Source: Zhihengliuella salsuginis
GTDB taxonomy: Bacteria > Actinomycetota > Actinomycetes > Actinomycetales > Micrococcaceae
DNA length: 64,000 nucleotides
NCBI RefSeq assembly: GCF_014651715.1
Contig: NZ_BMXK01000011.1
Location: 101,162 to 165,161, forward strand
Reading direction: 5' to 3'
Each line of letters begins with the position of its first letter. Positions within the stretch are counted from its first letter, which is position 1. Made by a program: the position numbers and the translations under genes. Shown here in pieces: positions 44,158 to 52,271 of the stretch. The notes beneath the pieces are model-generated. The model did no database searches and was not told where the DNA came from. It worked only from the letters and a program-made list of their open reading frames with translations.

Positions 44158-44214
44158 CAGGGAGGCCGTTCGGTCTGTTTCACGTGAAACAGACCGAACG
44201 GCCTCCCTGTTTAA
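44158..44214 (+). terminator. parB terminator palindrome with parS at its apex
   Basis: A perfect 52-nt palindrome (44158-44209, 26-bp arms, no spacer) whose centre is parS. It is followed by TTTAA. It lies 20 bp after the parB stop and fits an intrinsic terminator. The outer arms (AGGGAGGCCGTTCGG) extend parS symmetry by 18 bp on each side. Confidence 0.85.
44176..44191. promoter_or_regulatory. parS site 10 (perfect consensus, within the parB terminator)
   Basis: TGTTTCACGTGAAACA, identical to universal parS, at the exact centre of the 52-nt palindrome after parB. Confidence 0.97.
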
Positions 44215-44522
44215 GGAGGATGCGGCGAGGCCGCGATGGCGACGGCAGGGGAGGGGCGGGTGCTCTATGCACAGGCAAGCTGTGGGTAAGCGGACAAACT
44301 GTGGAAACTCATGAAGGCTTGTTGAATGATTTCGAGAGTTATCAACCGTTCGACGGTGGATAACTCCAAGAATTGTGGACAACGTCTTCTGCGCGCAGAG
44401 CAGAGCAGCCGCGGGGTCTCGTCAGGTACTTCTTGTCGGACCCTGGACAGCAGCGGGCACAGAAAAGCGGGACAGGGAATGATTCTCCCTGCCCCGCTCT
44501 ACCCAGTGGGCTGCGCCTGCGC
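44210..44522. other. parB-trxA gap with four DnaA-type boxes
   Basis: About 313 bp with no gene. Four DnaA-type boxes lie within 102 bp: TGTGGGTAA 44281-44289, TGTGGAAAC 44300-44308, GGTGGATAA 44355-44363 and TGTGGACAA 44374-44382 (exact complement of TTGTCCACA). All are on the - strand. The right part holds the trxA terminator. Confidence 0.7.
44461..44498 (-). terminator. Terminator after trxA
   Basis: AGCGGGACAGGGA (44466-44478) pairs with TCCCTGCCCCGCT (44486-44498), with one mismatch. On the - strand it runs into TTTTCT, a good U-tract. Confidence 0.85.
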
Positions 44523-44846
44523 CTAGAGGTACTCGGCGAACTCCTGCTCGATGACCTGCTTGGGCTTGGCTCCGATGGAGCTGGCCACGTGCTCGCCGCC
44601 CTGGAAGACGTAGACCGCGGGAATGGAAGTGATGCCGTACTTGGCGGCGATCGCCGGGTTCTCGTCGACGTTGACCTTCACGACGTCGATCTTCTCGGCG
44701 TGCTCATCGGCGATCTGGTCGAGGATCGGGGACAGCATGCGGCAGGGGCCGCACCATTCCGCCCAGAAATCGACGATGACCGGCTTGCCGTTGTCCAGCA
44801 CGTCCGCCTGGAACGATGCGTCTGTGACGTCCTTTGCGTTGCTCAT
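44523..44846 (-). CDS. trxA: Thioredoxin
   Basis: The 107-aa disulfide reductant. It shows the active site WCGPC in DFWAEWCGPCRMLSP (about residues 27-41) and the cis-Pro in GITSIPAVYVF. ATG start with AAAGGACT upstream. It follows trxB on the same strand after 41 bases, giving a reductase-thioredoxin operon. The trxB-trxA-parB order, facing parB, is common in Actinobacteria. Confidence 0.98.
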   Translation of the reverse strand: MSNAKDVTDASFQADVLDNGKPVIVDFWAEWCGPCRMLSPILDQIADEHAEKIDVVKVNVDENPAIAAKYGITSIPAVYVFQGGEHVASSIGAKPKQVIEQEFAEYL

Positions 44847-44887
44847 GACTAGTCCTTTCGGGTACGAAAACTCTACTTGTTGAATCT

Positions 44888-45880
44888 CTAGACAGAGGCT
44901 GTCTCGGCGGTCGCGGCGCCTGACTCCTCCGTGGCACCGAGCGAACCGAGGTAGTGCTCGACGTCGACCGCCGCGACACAACCGGAACCGGCGGCCGTGA
45001 TGGCCTGACGGTAGGTCGGATCGATGACGTCTCCGGCTGCGAAGACGCCCTTCAGGCTCGTCTTCGAGGTGCGCCCGTCGACGGCGATGTTGCCCTCCGC
45101 CGTCAGCTCCAGCTGTTCCCGGACGAGGTCGACGCGGGGGTCCGAGCCGATGGCCACGAACAGGCCTGTCACGGGCAGGGAGGAGACCGAATCGTCGATC
45201 AGGTTGCGCACCTTCACGCCCGAGAGTTTGCCGTCGCCCTCGTACCCGTCGACGGCGCTGTTCCACAGGAACTCGATCTTCGGGTCGGCCAGAGCGCGGT
45301 CCGCCATGGTCTTCGAAGCGCGCAGCCCCTCGCGGCGGTGGATCACTGTGACTTTGGAGGCGAACTTCGTCAGGAAGAGGGCTTCCTCCATCGCGGAATC
45401 GCCTCCGCCGACAACGGCGATCTCCTGATCGCGGAAGAAGAAGCCGTCGCAGGTGGCGCACCACGAGACACCGTGTCCGGACAGTTCCTTCTCGCCCGGC
45501 AGGCCCAGCTCGCGGTATGCGGAGCCGGTGGAGACGATGATGGAGCGCGCCCTGTAGGTGGTCCCGCTGGCGAGGGTGACGGTCTTGACGTCGCCGCTCA
45601 GGTCCGTCGACGCGACGTCCTCGTACATGATCTCAGCGCCGAAGCGGTCGGCCTGGGCGCGCATGTGCTCCATGAGGTCGGGGCCCATGACACCCTCCGG
45701 GAACCCCGGGAAGTTCTCGACATCGGTGGTGTTCATCAGATCGCCACCGGCGGTGACGGAACCGGCGATGACCAACGGATTCAGGTTGGCACGCGCGGTG
45801 TAGATCGCCGCGGTGTAGCCCGCTGGGCCGGACCCGACGATGATGACGTTGCGGATCGATTCAGCTGCTTCAGTGGCCAC
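44888..45880 (-). CDS. trxB: Thioredoxin-disulfide reductase
   Basis: A 330-aa FAD- and NADPH-dependent reductase. FAD binding is seen at IVGSGPAGYTAAIYTARA (about residues 14-31), the redox pair in SWCATCDGFFF, NADPH binding at VVGGGDSAMEEA, and the closing FAD motif GVFAAGDVID. GTG start (VATEAAESI) with AGAGAGG about 11 bases upstream. A short Ala/Glu-rich C-terminal tail is present. It reduces TrxA, encoded next. Confidence 0.98.
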   Translation of the reverse strand: MATEAAESIRNVIIVGSGPAGYTAAIYTARANLNPLVIAGSVTAGGDLMNTTDVENFPGFPEGVMGPDLMEHMRAQADRFGAEIMYEDVASTDLSGDVKTVTLASGTTYRARSIIVSTGSAYRELGLPGEKELSGHGVSWCATCDGFFFRDQEIAVVGGGDSAMEEALFLTKFASKVTVIHRREGLRASKTMADRALADPKIEFLWNSAVDGYEGDGKLSGVKVRNLIDDSVSSLPVTGLFVAIGSDPRVDLVREQLELTAEGNIAVDGRTSKTSLKGVFAAGDVIDPTYRQAITAAGSGCVAAVDVEHYLGSLGATEESGAATAETASV

Positions 45881-46009
45881 TCGACGTGAACCTCTCTTTG
45901 TGGTCGGCGCTTGCGCGCCAGATGGTCTGGTGTGCTCTGCCTAGGTCAACCATGCGGTTCCCAGTGCTATTCCCCGGCTGGGACCCGCCGGGAGTGCGGC
46001 GCGACGTCG

Positions 46010-47584
46010 CTAGGAAACCTTGAATTCGGCGACCTGCAGTCCGTAGGGACGGGCGTCGTCGTACGGGGACGCGAGCCGGGGCAGCTCGGTGACGTTGAAG
46101 AACACGTACCGGCCGGTGGCCGCCTCCTCGTCCGTGACGGGTACAGACACCGTAGGCCCGGTGAATGAACCCTGGGTGACGGACTGCGCAGACGAGAAGT
46201 CGTCGGTTTCGCCGATGGCGACCTCGAACGATCCGCCCGTGCCGTTCAGGCCCGTGAGTTCGACCTGGCTGATCTCCGCGGATTCCTCGAGCTCGGCGAC
46301 GAGGATCATGTTGGAGGCGTACCCGCCGAAATTCGGCTGCGTGTAGGAGAACGACGCGTACAGAGTCGCCTCGTTGCCGTCGATCGCCCGCCCCAGCGTG
46401 TTGTCGGTCTCCTCGTTGAGCGACGGGAAGTCCGGAACGACGCGATCGATGCCGCTGACCACCGGACTCGCTGCCGGTGCCGCGGTCTCCGCGGGATCCT
46501 CGCTGGAACCCGGCTCCTGCGAGGCAGACGGTTCGCCGTTGCCGGCGGACGTCGACGAGTCCCCGCCGGCCTGCGGGGCGTCGTCGCCGCCCAGACCGCC
46601 GAGCATGTTGAAGGCGAAGACGACCGCGAGGATCAGCACGATGCCCAGGACGGCACCGACGATCAGACGCGTCCAGCGGTTGCCGCCTTCTTCCTCCTCA
46701 TCGTCCTCGTAGACGTCGTCGCCGGCGGCCGCGCCGGCCCCGGCGCCGGCACCGGCGACGGCTGCCTCGTCCTCGTAGCCGCGGGCGGCAGCGGGGAACG
46801 TCGCAGCCGGACGCAAGTCCTCATCGGCGCCGGCCCGCGGGGTGGACGCGGTCGGAGCAGGACCGGCGGCAGCCGCTGCGGCCGCAGGAACGGCGTGGTC
46901 GTCGTCCTCGTCGGTGTCGTCGTACACCTCCACCTTGGGGGAGGTGCCGGTCGCCTCCGCGGGTGCGGGTGCCGCGACCGGGCTCTCCTCGGTGCTGGGC
47001 GAACCCGCGGTGTCGGCGCCGTCCTGCGGCTCGGGGGCCGCCGATGCGGCACCGGAGCCCGCGCCGGCGGCTGCCGCTCCGCCCGTGACGCCGGCAACGC
47101 CGCGGCTCAGCCGGTCCCTGAATCCGGCGAGTCGGTTCGAGAGCGGGGTCCGGCGCTCGTTCTCCTCGAGCTCGGCGTAGTACTCGTCATCGTCCTCGTG
47201 GAGTTCCGGGCGCATCGAACGCTGCTCGCCGAAGATCTCGGAGCCGAGCGTGTCCGTGTAGAACGGCTCGACGTAGGTGGCCTCCGAGAACAGGTCCATC
47301 AGGTCATCGGAGTCGGCGGTGTTCGTGATCAGGTAGGTCGCGTCCTCGGAGACGCCGAGGTCCAGCACCTGCACGTTGCTCGGGCGCTCGCCTGTGGCGA
47401 TCTCGCGGGCGCTCGCTGTCATCCGCGCGGTGTTGTCCGTGGTCGCGACGAGGATGCTGACGGCCCGGTTGAGGACCTGGTCCATGCCGTCGAGGACCAT
47501 GTCTCCGTCGGCCGAGTTCCGCACGGTGCTCGTCACCTTGTAGCGGCCGCCGAGCACGGTTCCGACGTCGATGGGCTGCGACAC
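46010..47584 (-). CDS. MurJ-associated pseudokinase with TM and discoidin-like domain
   Basis: A 524-aa protein. The N-terminal about 130 residues (VLGGRYKVTSTV...NRAVSILVATTD) resemble a Ser/Thr-kinase N-lobe, but no HRD or DFG motif exists, so it should be inactive. An Ala/Glu/Asp-rich disordered region with candidate Thr/Ser phosphosites follows. A TM helix (about 315-338, LIVGAVLGIVLILAVVFAF) precedes an extracellular domain (about 395-524) that resembles a galactose-binding/discoidin fold. In M. tuberculosis these parts are fused to MurJ (MviN, Rv3910), whose pseudokinase recruits FhaA. GTG 47584 has GGGAG 7 bases upstream. Confidence 0.85.
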   Translation of the reverse strand: MSQPIDVGTVLGGRYKVTSTVRNSADGDMVLDGMDQVLNRAVSILVATTDNTARMTASAREIATGERPSNVQVLDLGVSEDATYLITNTADSDDLMDLFSEATYVEPFYTDTLGSEIFGEQRSMRPELHEDDDEYYAELEENERRTPLSNRLAGFRDRLSRGVAGVTGGAAAAGAGSGAASAAPEPQDGADTAGSPSTEESPVAAPAPAEATGTSPKVEVYDDTDEDDDHAVPAAAAAAAGPAPTASTPRAGADEDLRPAATFPAAARGYEDEAAVAGAGAGAGAAAGDDVYEDDEEEEGGNRWTRLIVGAVLGIVLILAVVFAFNMLGGLGGDDAPQAGGDSSTSAGNGEPSASQEPGSSEDPAETAAPAASPVVSGIDRVVPDFPSLNEETDNTLGRAIDGNEATLYASFSYTQPNFGGYASNMILVAELEESAEISQVELTGLNGTGGSFEVAIGETDDFSSAQSVTQGSFTGPTVSVPVTDEEAATGRYVFFNVTELPRLASPYDDARPYGLQVAEFKVS

Positions 47585-47716
47585 TGTTGACTCCCAAGCT
47601 TGGTTTTCGGGTACGGGGCACCCAATAGAGGTAATGCTTGAGTACATGCTACCGGCCAAGTCGAGCCCATGCCGCGCAGTCCTGCCGGCAACCGGGAGGA
47701 GCCGGCCGCGCCTGCC

Positions 47717-49549
47717 TCAGCGACGGCTGTGCCGGGCCCCGCGCGGTCGGTCGGAACCGCTGTCCGGTGCGGACTCCGGGGGACGACGGCGGCGCCCCGG
47801 CTTGGCGCGCCGGCGGCCCCGTGAGAGGTCCGGAATCCTGCGGGCGAGGGGGCCGATGAACTCCGTGAGCTCCTCCAGGTGCGCGGCGCGCAGCAGCAGC
47901 AGGTACACGACGACCATGACGATGCCGCAGGCGGCCAGGGTGCCCAGGGCCGGGATGATGCCGGCGAACGCGAAACCGAACGAGAAACCGCCAAGCAGCC
48001 ACAGCACGAGGGCGCCGGCGGCCCCGGACACCAGGGCGAACCAGCCGACCCGGATGTAGGTGTCCAGGACGCGGACGACCTGGTAGTCGCCGTGGCGGCG
48101 GACGACCAGGACGTGGGCGAGGATCGCGCTCAGCACGTTCGTCACGCCGTAGAGCAGGGCGATGCCGACGACGATGCGCGTCGGCGGGATGAGCTCCGAC
48201 ATCGTGAACGCGGCGATCAGGCCGACGACGGCGATGGAGGTCTGGATCAGCATCGGCGTCTTGGTGTCCTCCTGCGCGTAGAAGACGCGGATGAGGAAGA
48301 AGTGGGCGCTCTTGAACGGAAGGCCCAGTGCGGTGAGCAGCAGCAGCTGGCCGATCGCGGCCCCGGCCGCGGCCCCGTCGGCGGACGTGCCGCCGAAGAG
48401 GCGCCCGAGGGGTCCGGCGAGGACGACGATGGCGACGGACGCGAAGACGATGGGCACCGCCGTCGTGCGCAGTCCCTTGGAGAGCAGGGCCGGGACATCG
48501 TGCGCGCGGTCGTCGTGGAAGGCGCGGGTGAGCTCGTTGAAGAGCACCGTGGCGAGCGAGAGCGCGAAGATCGAGTGCGGCAGCACGGTGATCAGCTGCG
48601 ACGTGTTGAGGGCGTACTCGCCGGCGACCGAGGAGGCGCCGGAGGTCAGATCCTCGCGGGCGGCCGTCGCCTCGGAGGCGATGCGCGAGTACAGCAGCGA
48701 GGCGAGGTTGCCGACCATCATCGACGCGAGCGTCCAGGACGCGATCCTGCCGACGTGGGTCAGTCCCATGCCGCGGAAGTGGAAGTTCGGGCGGATCGTC
48801 AGGCCCGTGGTGCGCAGCGGGGCGAAGAGCACGAGCGCCTGCAGGGCGATGCCGAGGGTCGAACCGCCCGCCAGCAGCACCGTCTGCGTGGTGGTCCACT
48901 CGGCGAGCTGGTCGGTGTCCGCGCGGAACGCGCCGAACAGGCCGATGTACGTGCCGATCACGGCGATCTGCACGAGGTTGTTCACCACTGGCGCCCACAT
49001 GAACCAGCCGAAGCGCCCGTGCGCGTTCAGCACCTGGCCGACGACCGAGTAGACGCCGTAGAAGAACACCTGGGGCAGGCACCAGTAGGCGAACGCCGTC
49101 GCCAGGGTCAGCATCGACTCCGACCAGCCGACGGTCAGCATCGAGATGATCGGCCCGGCCAGCAGGGTCAGCAGGGCGGCCGCGGCGGCCATGAAAACCA
49201 CCGTGAGCGTGATGAGCTTGGACGTGTAGGCCGAGCCGCGGTCCGCGTTCTTGGAAGCCTTGATCAGCTGAGGGACCAGGACGACGTTGAAGATGCCGCC
49301 GGCGATCAGCATGAAGATGATCGTCGGGATGACGTTGGCCTTCTCGAAGATGTCCGCGACCGGGGTGACGGAGCCGATCGCCACGGCCAGCAGCGCGGTG
49401 CGCGCGAAGCCCAGCACCCGGGAGACCGTGGTGCCGCTGGCCATGAGCGCGTACGCGCGCGAATTCGATTGCGGGGCCGGGGCCTCGGGCGTCTCGAGAT
49501 CGACGGAGCCGGTGGCCGGCTCGGCTTCGGGCCGTTCTCTAGTCGACAT
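47717..49549 (-). CDS. murJ: Lipid II flippase MurJ
   Basis: A 610-aa polytopic protein of the MOP superfamily that moves lipid II across the membrane for peptidoglycan synthesis. About 14 TM helices are visible. Family-typical segments are ASGTTVSRVLGFARTALLAV near the N-terminus, FEKANVIPTIIFMLIAGGIF, and LPHSIFALSLATVLFNELTR. A basic C-terminal tail of about 45 residues (RRAKPGRRRRPPES) ends the protein. It lacks the pseudokinase extension found in mycobacterial MviN; that module is the next gene downstream. The ATG overlaps the NUDIX gene by 11 bases. Confidence 0.95.
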   Translation of the reverse strand: MSTRERPEAEPATGSVDLETPEAPAPQSNSRAYALMASGTTVSRVLGFARTALLAVAIGSVTPVADIFEKANVIPTIIFMLIAGGIFNVVLVPQLIKASKNADRGSAYTSKLITLTVVFMAAAAALLTLLAGPIISMLTVGWSESMLTLATAFAYWCLPQVFFYGVYSVVGQVLNAHGRFGWFMWAPVVNNLVQIAVIGTYIGLFGAFRADTDQLAEWTTTQTVLLAGGSTLGIALQALVLFAPLRTTGLTIRPNFHFRGMGLTHVGRIASWTLASMMVGNLASLLYSRIASEATAAREDLTSGASSVAGEYALNTSQLITVLPHSIFALSLATVLFNELTRAFHDDRAHDVPALLSKGLRTTAVPIVFASVAIVVLAGPLGRLFGGTSADGAAAGAAIGQLLLLTALGLPFKSAHFFLIRVFYAQEDTKTPMLIQTSIAVVGLIAAFTMSELIPPTRIVVGIALLYGVTNVLSAILAHVLVVRRHGDYQVVRVLDTYIRVGWFALVSGAAGALVLWLLGGFSFGFAFAGIIPALGTLAACGIVMVVVYLLLLRAAHLEELTEFIGPLARRIPDLSRGRRRAKPGRRRRPPESAPDSGSDRPRGARHSRR

Positions 49550-50108
49550 GCTGCGGCAGGACCTCGCGGGCCAGCTCGGCGATGCGGCGTTCGTTGGGGA
49601 AGGACAGACGCCGGCCGAGCTCCTTGAGCGGGACCCAGGCGACGTCGACGGCCTCGTGGTCCGGGTCGTTCTCGATCGTCAGCTCGCCGCCGGTGGCCTT
49701 GAGCAGGAAGTGGTGGACCGTCTTGTGCACGCGGTACGTCGAGACCGTGAACCAGTAGTCGATGCTGCCGAGCGCGGCGAGCACGTTCCCGGCGATGCCG
49801 GTCTCCTCCTCGACCTCGCGGACGGCGGCCTCCTCGTTGGATTCGGCGCCCTCCGGATGGCCCTTCGGCAGGCACCATTCGAGGCGGCCGCCCCGGTTGT
49901 AGCGGGCGATGATCGCCACGGGGAGATCGGGTTTGCTCAGGTCAACGACCACTCCACCGGAGGAGACCTCCTCCACCGTGGGGAGTGTGTGTTGGCCCTG
50001 CTGCTGCGACTGCGCATGGGCCATTGACGCGGTCAACGGTGTGCGCTTCGGAGCACTCGGGACTGGATGGGCCATGCACTCCACTCTATCTATCTTTTGG
50101 CCGACCAT
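49539..50108 (-). CDS. NUDIX hydrolase
   Basis: A 189-aa pyrophosphohydrolase. The NUDIX box GHPEGAESNEEAAVREVEEETG (22 residues in all; split here as GHPEGAE and REVEEETG) is intact, with the metal-binding Glu residues. The strand GGVVVDLSKPDLPVAIIAR leads it. The substrate is unknown. It sits upstream of murJ, as in many Actinobacteria, and overlaps it by 11 bases. I used ATG 50108, which has GGGGAAG 5 bases upstream; MAHPVPSA at 50075 is an alternative. It is divergent from the tRNA nucleotidyltransferase gene. Confidence 0.9.
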   Translation of the reverse strand: MVGQKIDRVECMAHPVPSAPKRTPLTASMAHAQSQQQGQHTLPTVEEVSSGGVVVDLSKPDLPVAIIARYNRGGRLEWCLPKGHPEGAESNEEAAVREVEEETGIAGNVLAALGSIDYWFTVSTYRVHKTVHHFLLKATGGELTIENDPDHEAVDVAWVPLKELGRRLSFPNERRIAELAREVLPQHVD

Positions 50109-50188
50109 GCGTTCTTCCCCACGTCCGCCGCGAGTACGCGGGGGCCCGGCGTGGATCCGGCCCGAAAATCTGACACCATTAAGGGACT

Positions 50189-51646
50189 ATGCACCAGCTT
50201 CCCGAACCCGCGGCTCTGCGCGAGAGCCTGCCCGCCGTCGTCTTCGACCTCGCGGACCGTTTCAGCGCCGCCGGATTCGAGCTCTCGCTGGTCGGCGGCC
50301 CGGTCCGCGACTTGTTCCTGGGCCGCGTGTCGCCGGACCTCGACTTCACGACCGACGCCACACCCGAGCAGACGCTGGAGGCGATCGCCGGGTTCGCGGA
50401 CGCCGTCTGGGAGGTCGGACGCGAGTTCGGAACCATCGCCTTCCGGGTCGGCCGCGACACGATCGAGGTCACGACCTACCGCGCGGAGGCCTACGACCCC
50501 GCCTCGCGCAAGCCGGTCGTCGCCTTCGGGAACAAGCTCGAGGACGACCTCTACCGGCGCGACTTCTCGATGAACGCGATGGCCCTGCGGCTGCCGCAGC
50601 TGGAGCTCGTCGACCCGTTCGGCGGGTACACCGACCTCGAGGCCGGCGTGATCCGCACGCCGGGCGCGCCGTCGTCGTCGTTCTCCGACGACCCGCTGCG
50701 CATGATGCGCGCGGCGCGCTTCGCCTCCCAGCTGGGGGTCGACGTGCACGACGACGTCCGCGCCGCCATGGTGGACATGGCCGAGCGGATCACCATCATC
50801 TCCGCCGAGCGCGTGCGCGACGAGCTGGTCAAACTGATCTGCGGCGCCGCCCCGCGTGCCGGGATCGACCTGCTCGTCGAGACGGGGCTCGCCGACAGGG
50901 TGCTGCCGGAGGTGTCCGCGCTCAAGCTCGAGACCGACGAGCACCACCGGCACAAGGACGTCTACCAGCACAGCCTGCAGGTCCTGGAGCAGGCCGCCGA
51001 CCTGGAGTCGGACGCGGACGGTCCGGTGCCCGGCCCGGACTTCGTGCTGCGCTTCGCCGCCCTCATGCACGACGTCGGCAAGCCGGCCACGCGCCGCTTC
51101 GAACCGACGGGTGCGGTCTCCTTCCGCCACCACGACGTCGTCGGCTCCAAGCTCGTCAAGAAGCGGATGCGCGCCCTGCGGTTCGACAACGACTCCATCA
51201 AGGCGGTCGCCCGGCTGGTCGAGCTGCACATGCGGTTCTACGGGTACGGGGAGGCCGGCTGGAGCGACTCGGCGGTCCGCCGCTACGTCAACGACGCCGG
51301 CGACCTGCTCGAGCACCTTCACCGGCTCACGCGCTCGGACGTCACGACGCGCAACCGGCGCAAGGCCGAGCGCCTGGCCCACGCCTACGATGATCTGGAG
51401 CAGCGCATCGCCCAGCTCGCGGAGCAGGAGGAGCTCGCCTCCGTTCGCCCGGACCTGGACGGCAAGGCGATCATGGAGCTCCTGGGCGTCCGCCCGGGCC
51501 CGGTCGTCGGGCGCGCCTACAAGCACCTGCTGGAACTGCGGCTCGACAACGGGCCGATGGAACACGACGACGCCGTCGACGCTCTGCGCACCTGGTGGGC
51601 CTCCCAGCCGGAGAGCTCGCAGACGCCCGTCGATGCCGCCGAATAG
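50189..51646 (+). CDS. cca: CCA tRNA nucleotidyltransferase
   Basis: A 485-aa class II nucleotidyltransferase that adds or repairs the tRNA 3' CCA. It shows LVGGPVRDLFLGR and the catalytic DLDFTTDA pair, RRDFSMNAMAL, and an HD domain with FAALMHDVGKPATRRF and the His-rich HHRHKDVYQH. tRNA-Ile here lacks encoded CCA, so the enzyme is needed. ATG 50189 has no ribosome-binding site at normal spacing, and translation may be leaderless. It diverges from the NUDIX-murJ-pseudokinase unit, the same arrangement as in other Actinobacteria. Confidence 0.95.
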   Translation: MHQLPEPAALRESLPAVVFDLADRFSAAGFELSLVGGPVRDLFLGRVSPDLDFTTDATPEQTLEAIAGFADAVWEVGREFGTIAFRVGRDTIEVTTYRAEAYDPASRKPVVAFGNKLEDDLYRRDFSMNAMALRLPQLELVDPFGGYTDLEAGVIRTPGAPSSSFSDDPLRMMRAARFASQLGVDVHDDVRAAMVDMAERITIISAERVRDELVKLICGAAPRAGIDLLVETGLADRVLPEVSALKLETDEHHRHKDVYQHSLQVLEQAADLESDADGPVPGPDFVLRFAALMHDVGKPATRRFEPTGAVSFRHHDVVGSKLVKKRMRALRFDNDSIKAVARLVELHMRFYGYGEAGWSDSAVRRYVNDAGDLLEHLHRLTRSDVTTRNRRKAERLAHAYDDLEQRIAQLAEQEELASVRPDLDGKAIMELLGVRPGPVVGRAYKHLLELRLDNGPMEHDDAVDALRTWWASQPESSQTPVDAAE

Positions 51647-51667
51647 CGCCTTATCAGAGGAGAGATC

Positions 51668-52249
51668 ATGACGAATCGCCCGACCTTGTGGCTAGTCCGC
51701 CACGGCGAGACCGAATGGTCGCGCTCCGGCCAGTACACCGGCCTGACCGATCTGCCGCTCCTGCCCGAGGGCGAGGAGCAGGCGAAGGCGGCGGGGCGCA
51801 CCCTGGCCGCGGCCGGCGTCGACTTCGACCTGGTGCTCTCCAGCCCGCTCCAGCGCGCGTGGCGCACGGCCGAGCTGGCCGGCTTCGCCGACGTCGAGCG
51901 CGTGCCGAGCGCCCACGAGTGGGACTACGGGGACTACGAGGGCGTCCGCAGCGCAGACGTGCGCGTGCAGAACCCGGCGTACCGGATCTGGAACGACGGC
52001 GTGCCCGGCGGAGAGCCGCTGGCCGAGGTCGCGGCCCGCGCCGACGGCGTCATCGAGCGCGTGCGCACCGAGCTGGGCGACGGCCGGAACGCGATCCTGT
52101 TCTCCCACGGGCACTTCAGCCGGGTCGTGGTGGCCCGGTGGCTCGGGCTGCCCGCGGACACGGGCCGGCACTTCCTGCTCGGCACGGCGAAGGTCTCGCA
52201 GCTCGGCTGGGACAAGACGACGCCGGCCGTTCAGGCCTGGGGGCTCTAG
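51668..52249 (+). CDS. Histidine phosphatase family protein
   Basis: A 193-aa phosphoglycerate-mutase-like phosphatase. The catalytic His lies in LWLVRHGETEW (RHG motif), with the partner Arg in SSPLQRAWRTAEL and the second His in ILFSHGHFSRVV. The specific substrate is unknown. ATG start after GAGGAGAG. It follows cca by 21 bases and probably shares its transcript. It converges with the DUF418 gene. Confidence 0.92.
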   Translation: MTNRPTLWLVRHGETEWSRSGQYTGLTDLPLLPEGEEQAKAAGRTLAAAGVDFDLVLSSPLQRAWRTAELAGFADVERVPSAHEWDYGDYEGVRSADVRVQNPAYRIWNDGVPGGEPLAEVAARADGVIERVRTELGDGRNAILFSHGHFSRVVVARWLGLPADTGRHFLLGTAKVSQLGWDKTTPAVQAWGL

Positions 52250-52271
52250 GAACCCGCAGGTCGGCGGAGGC

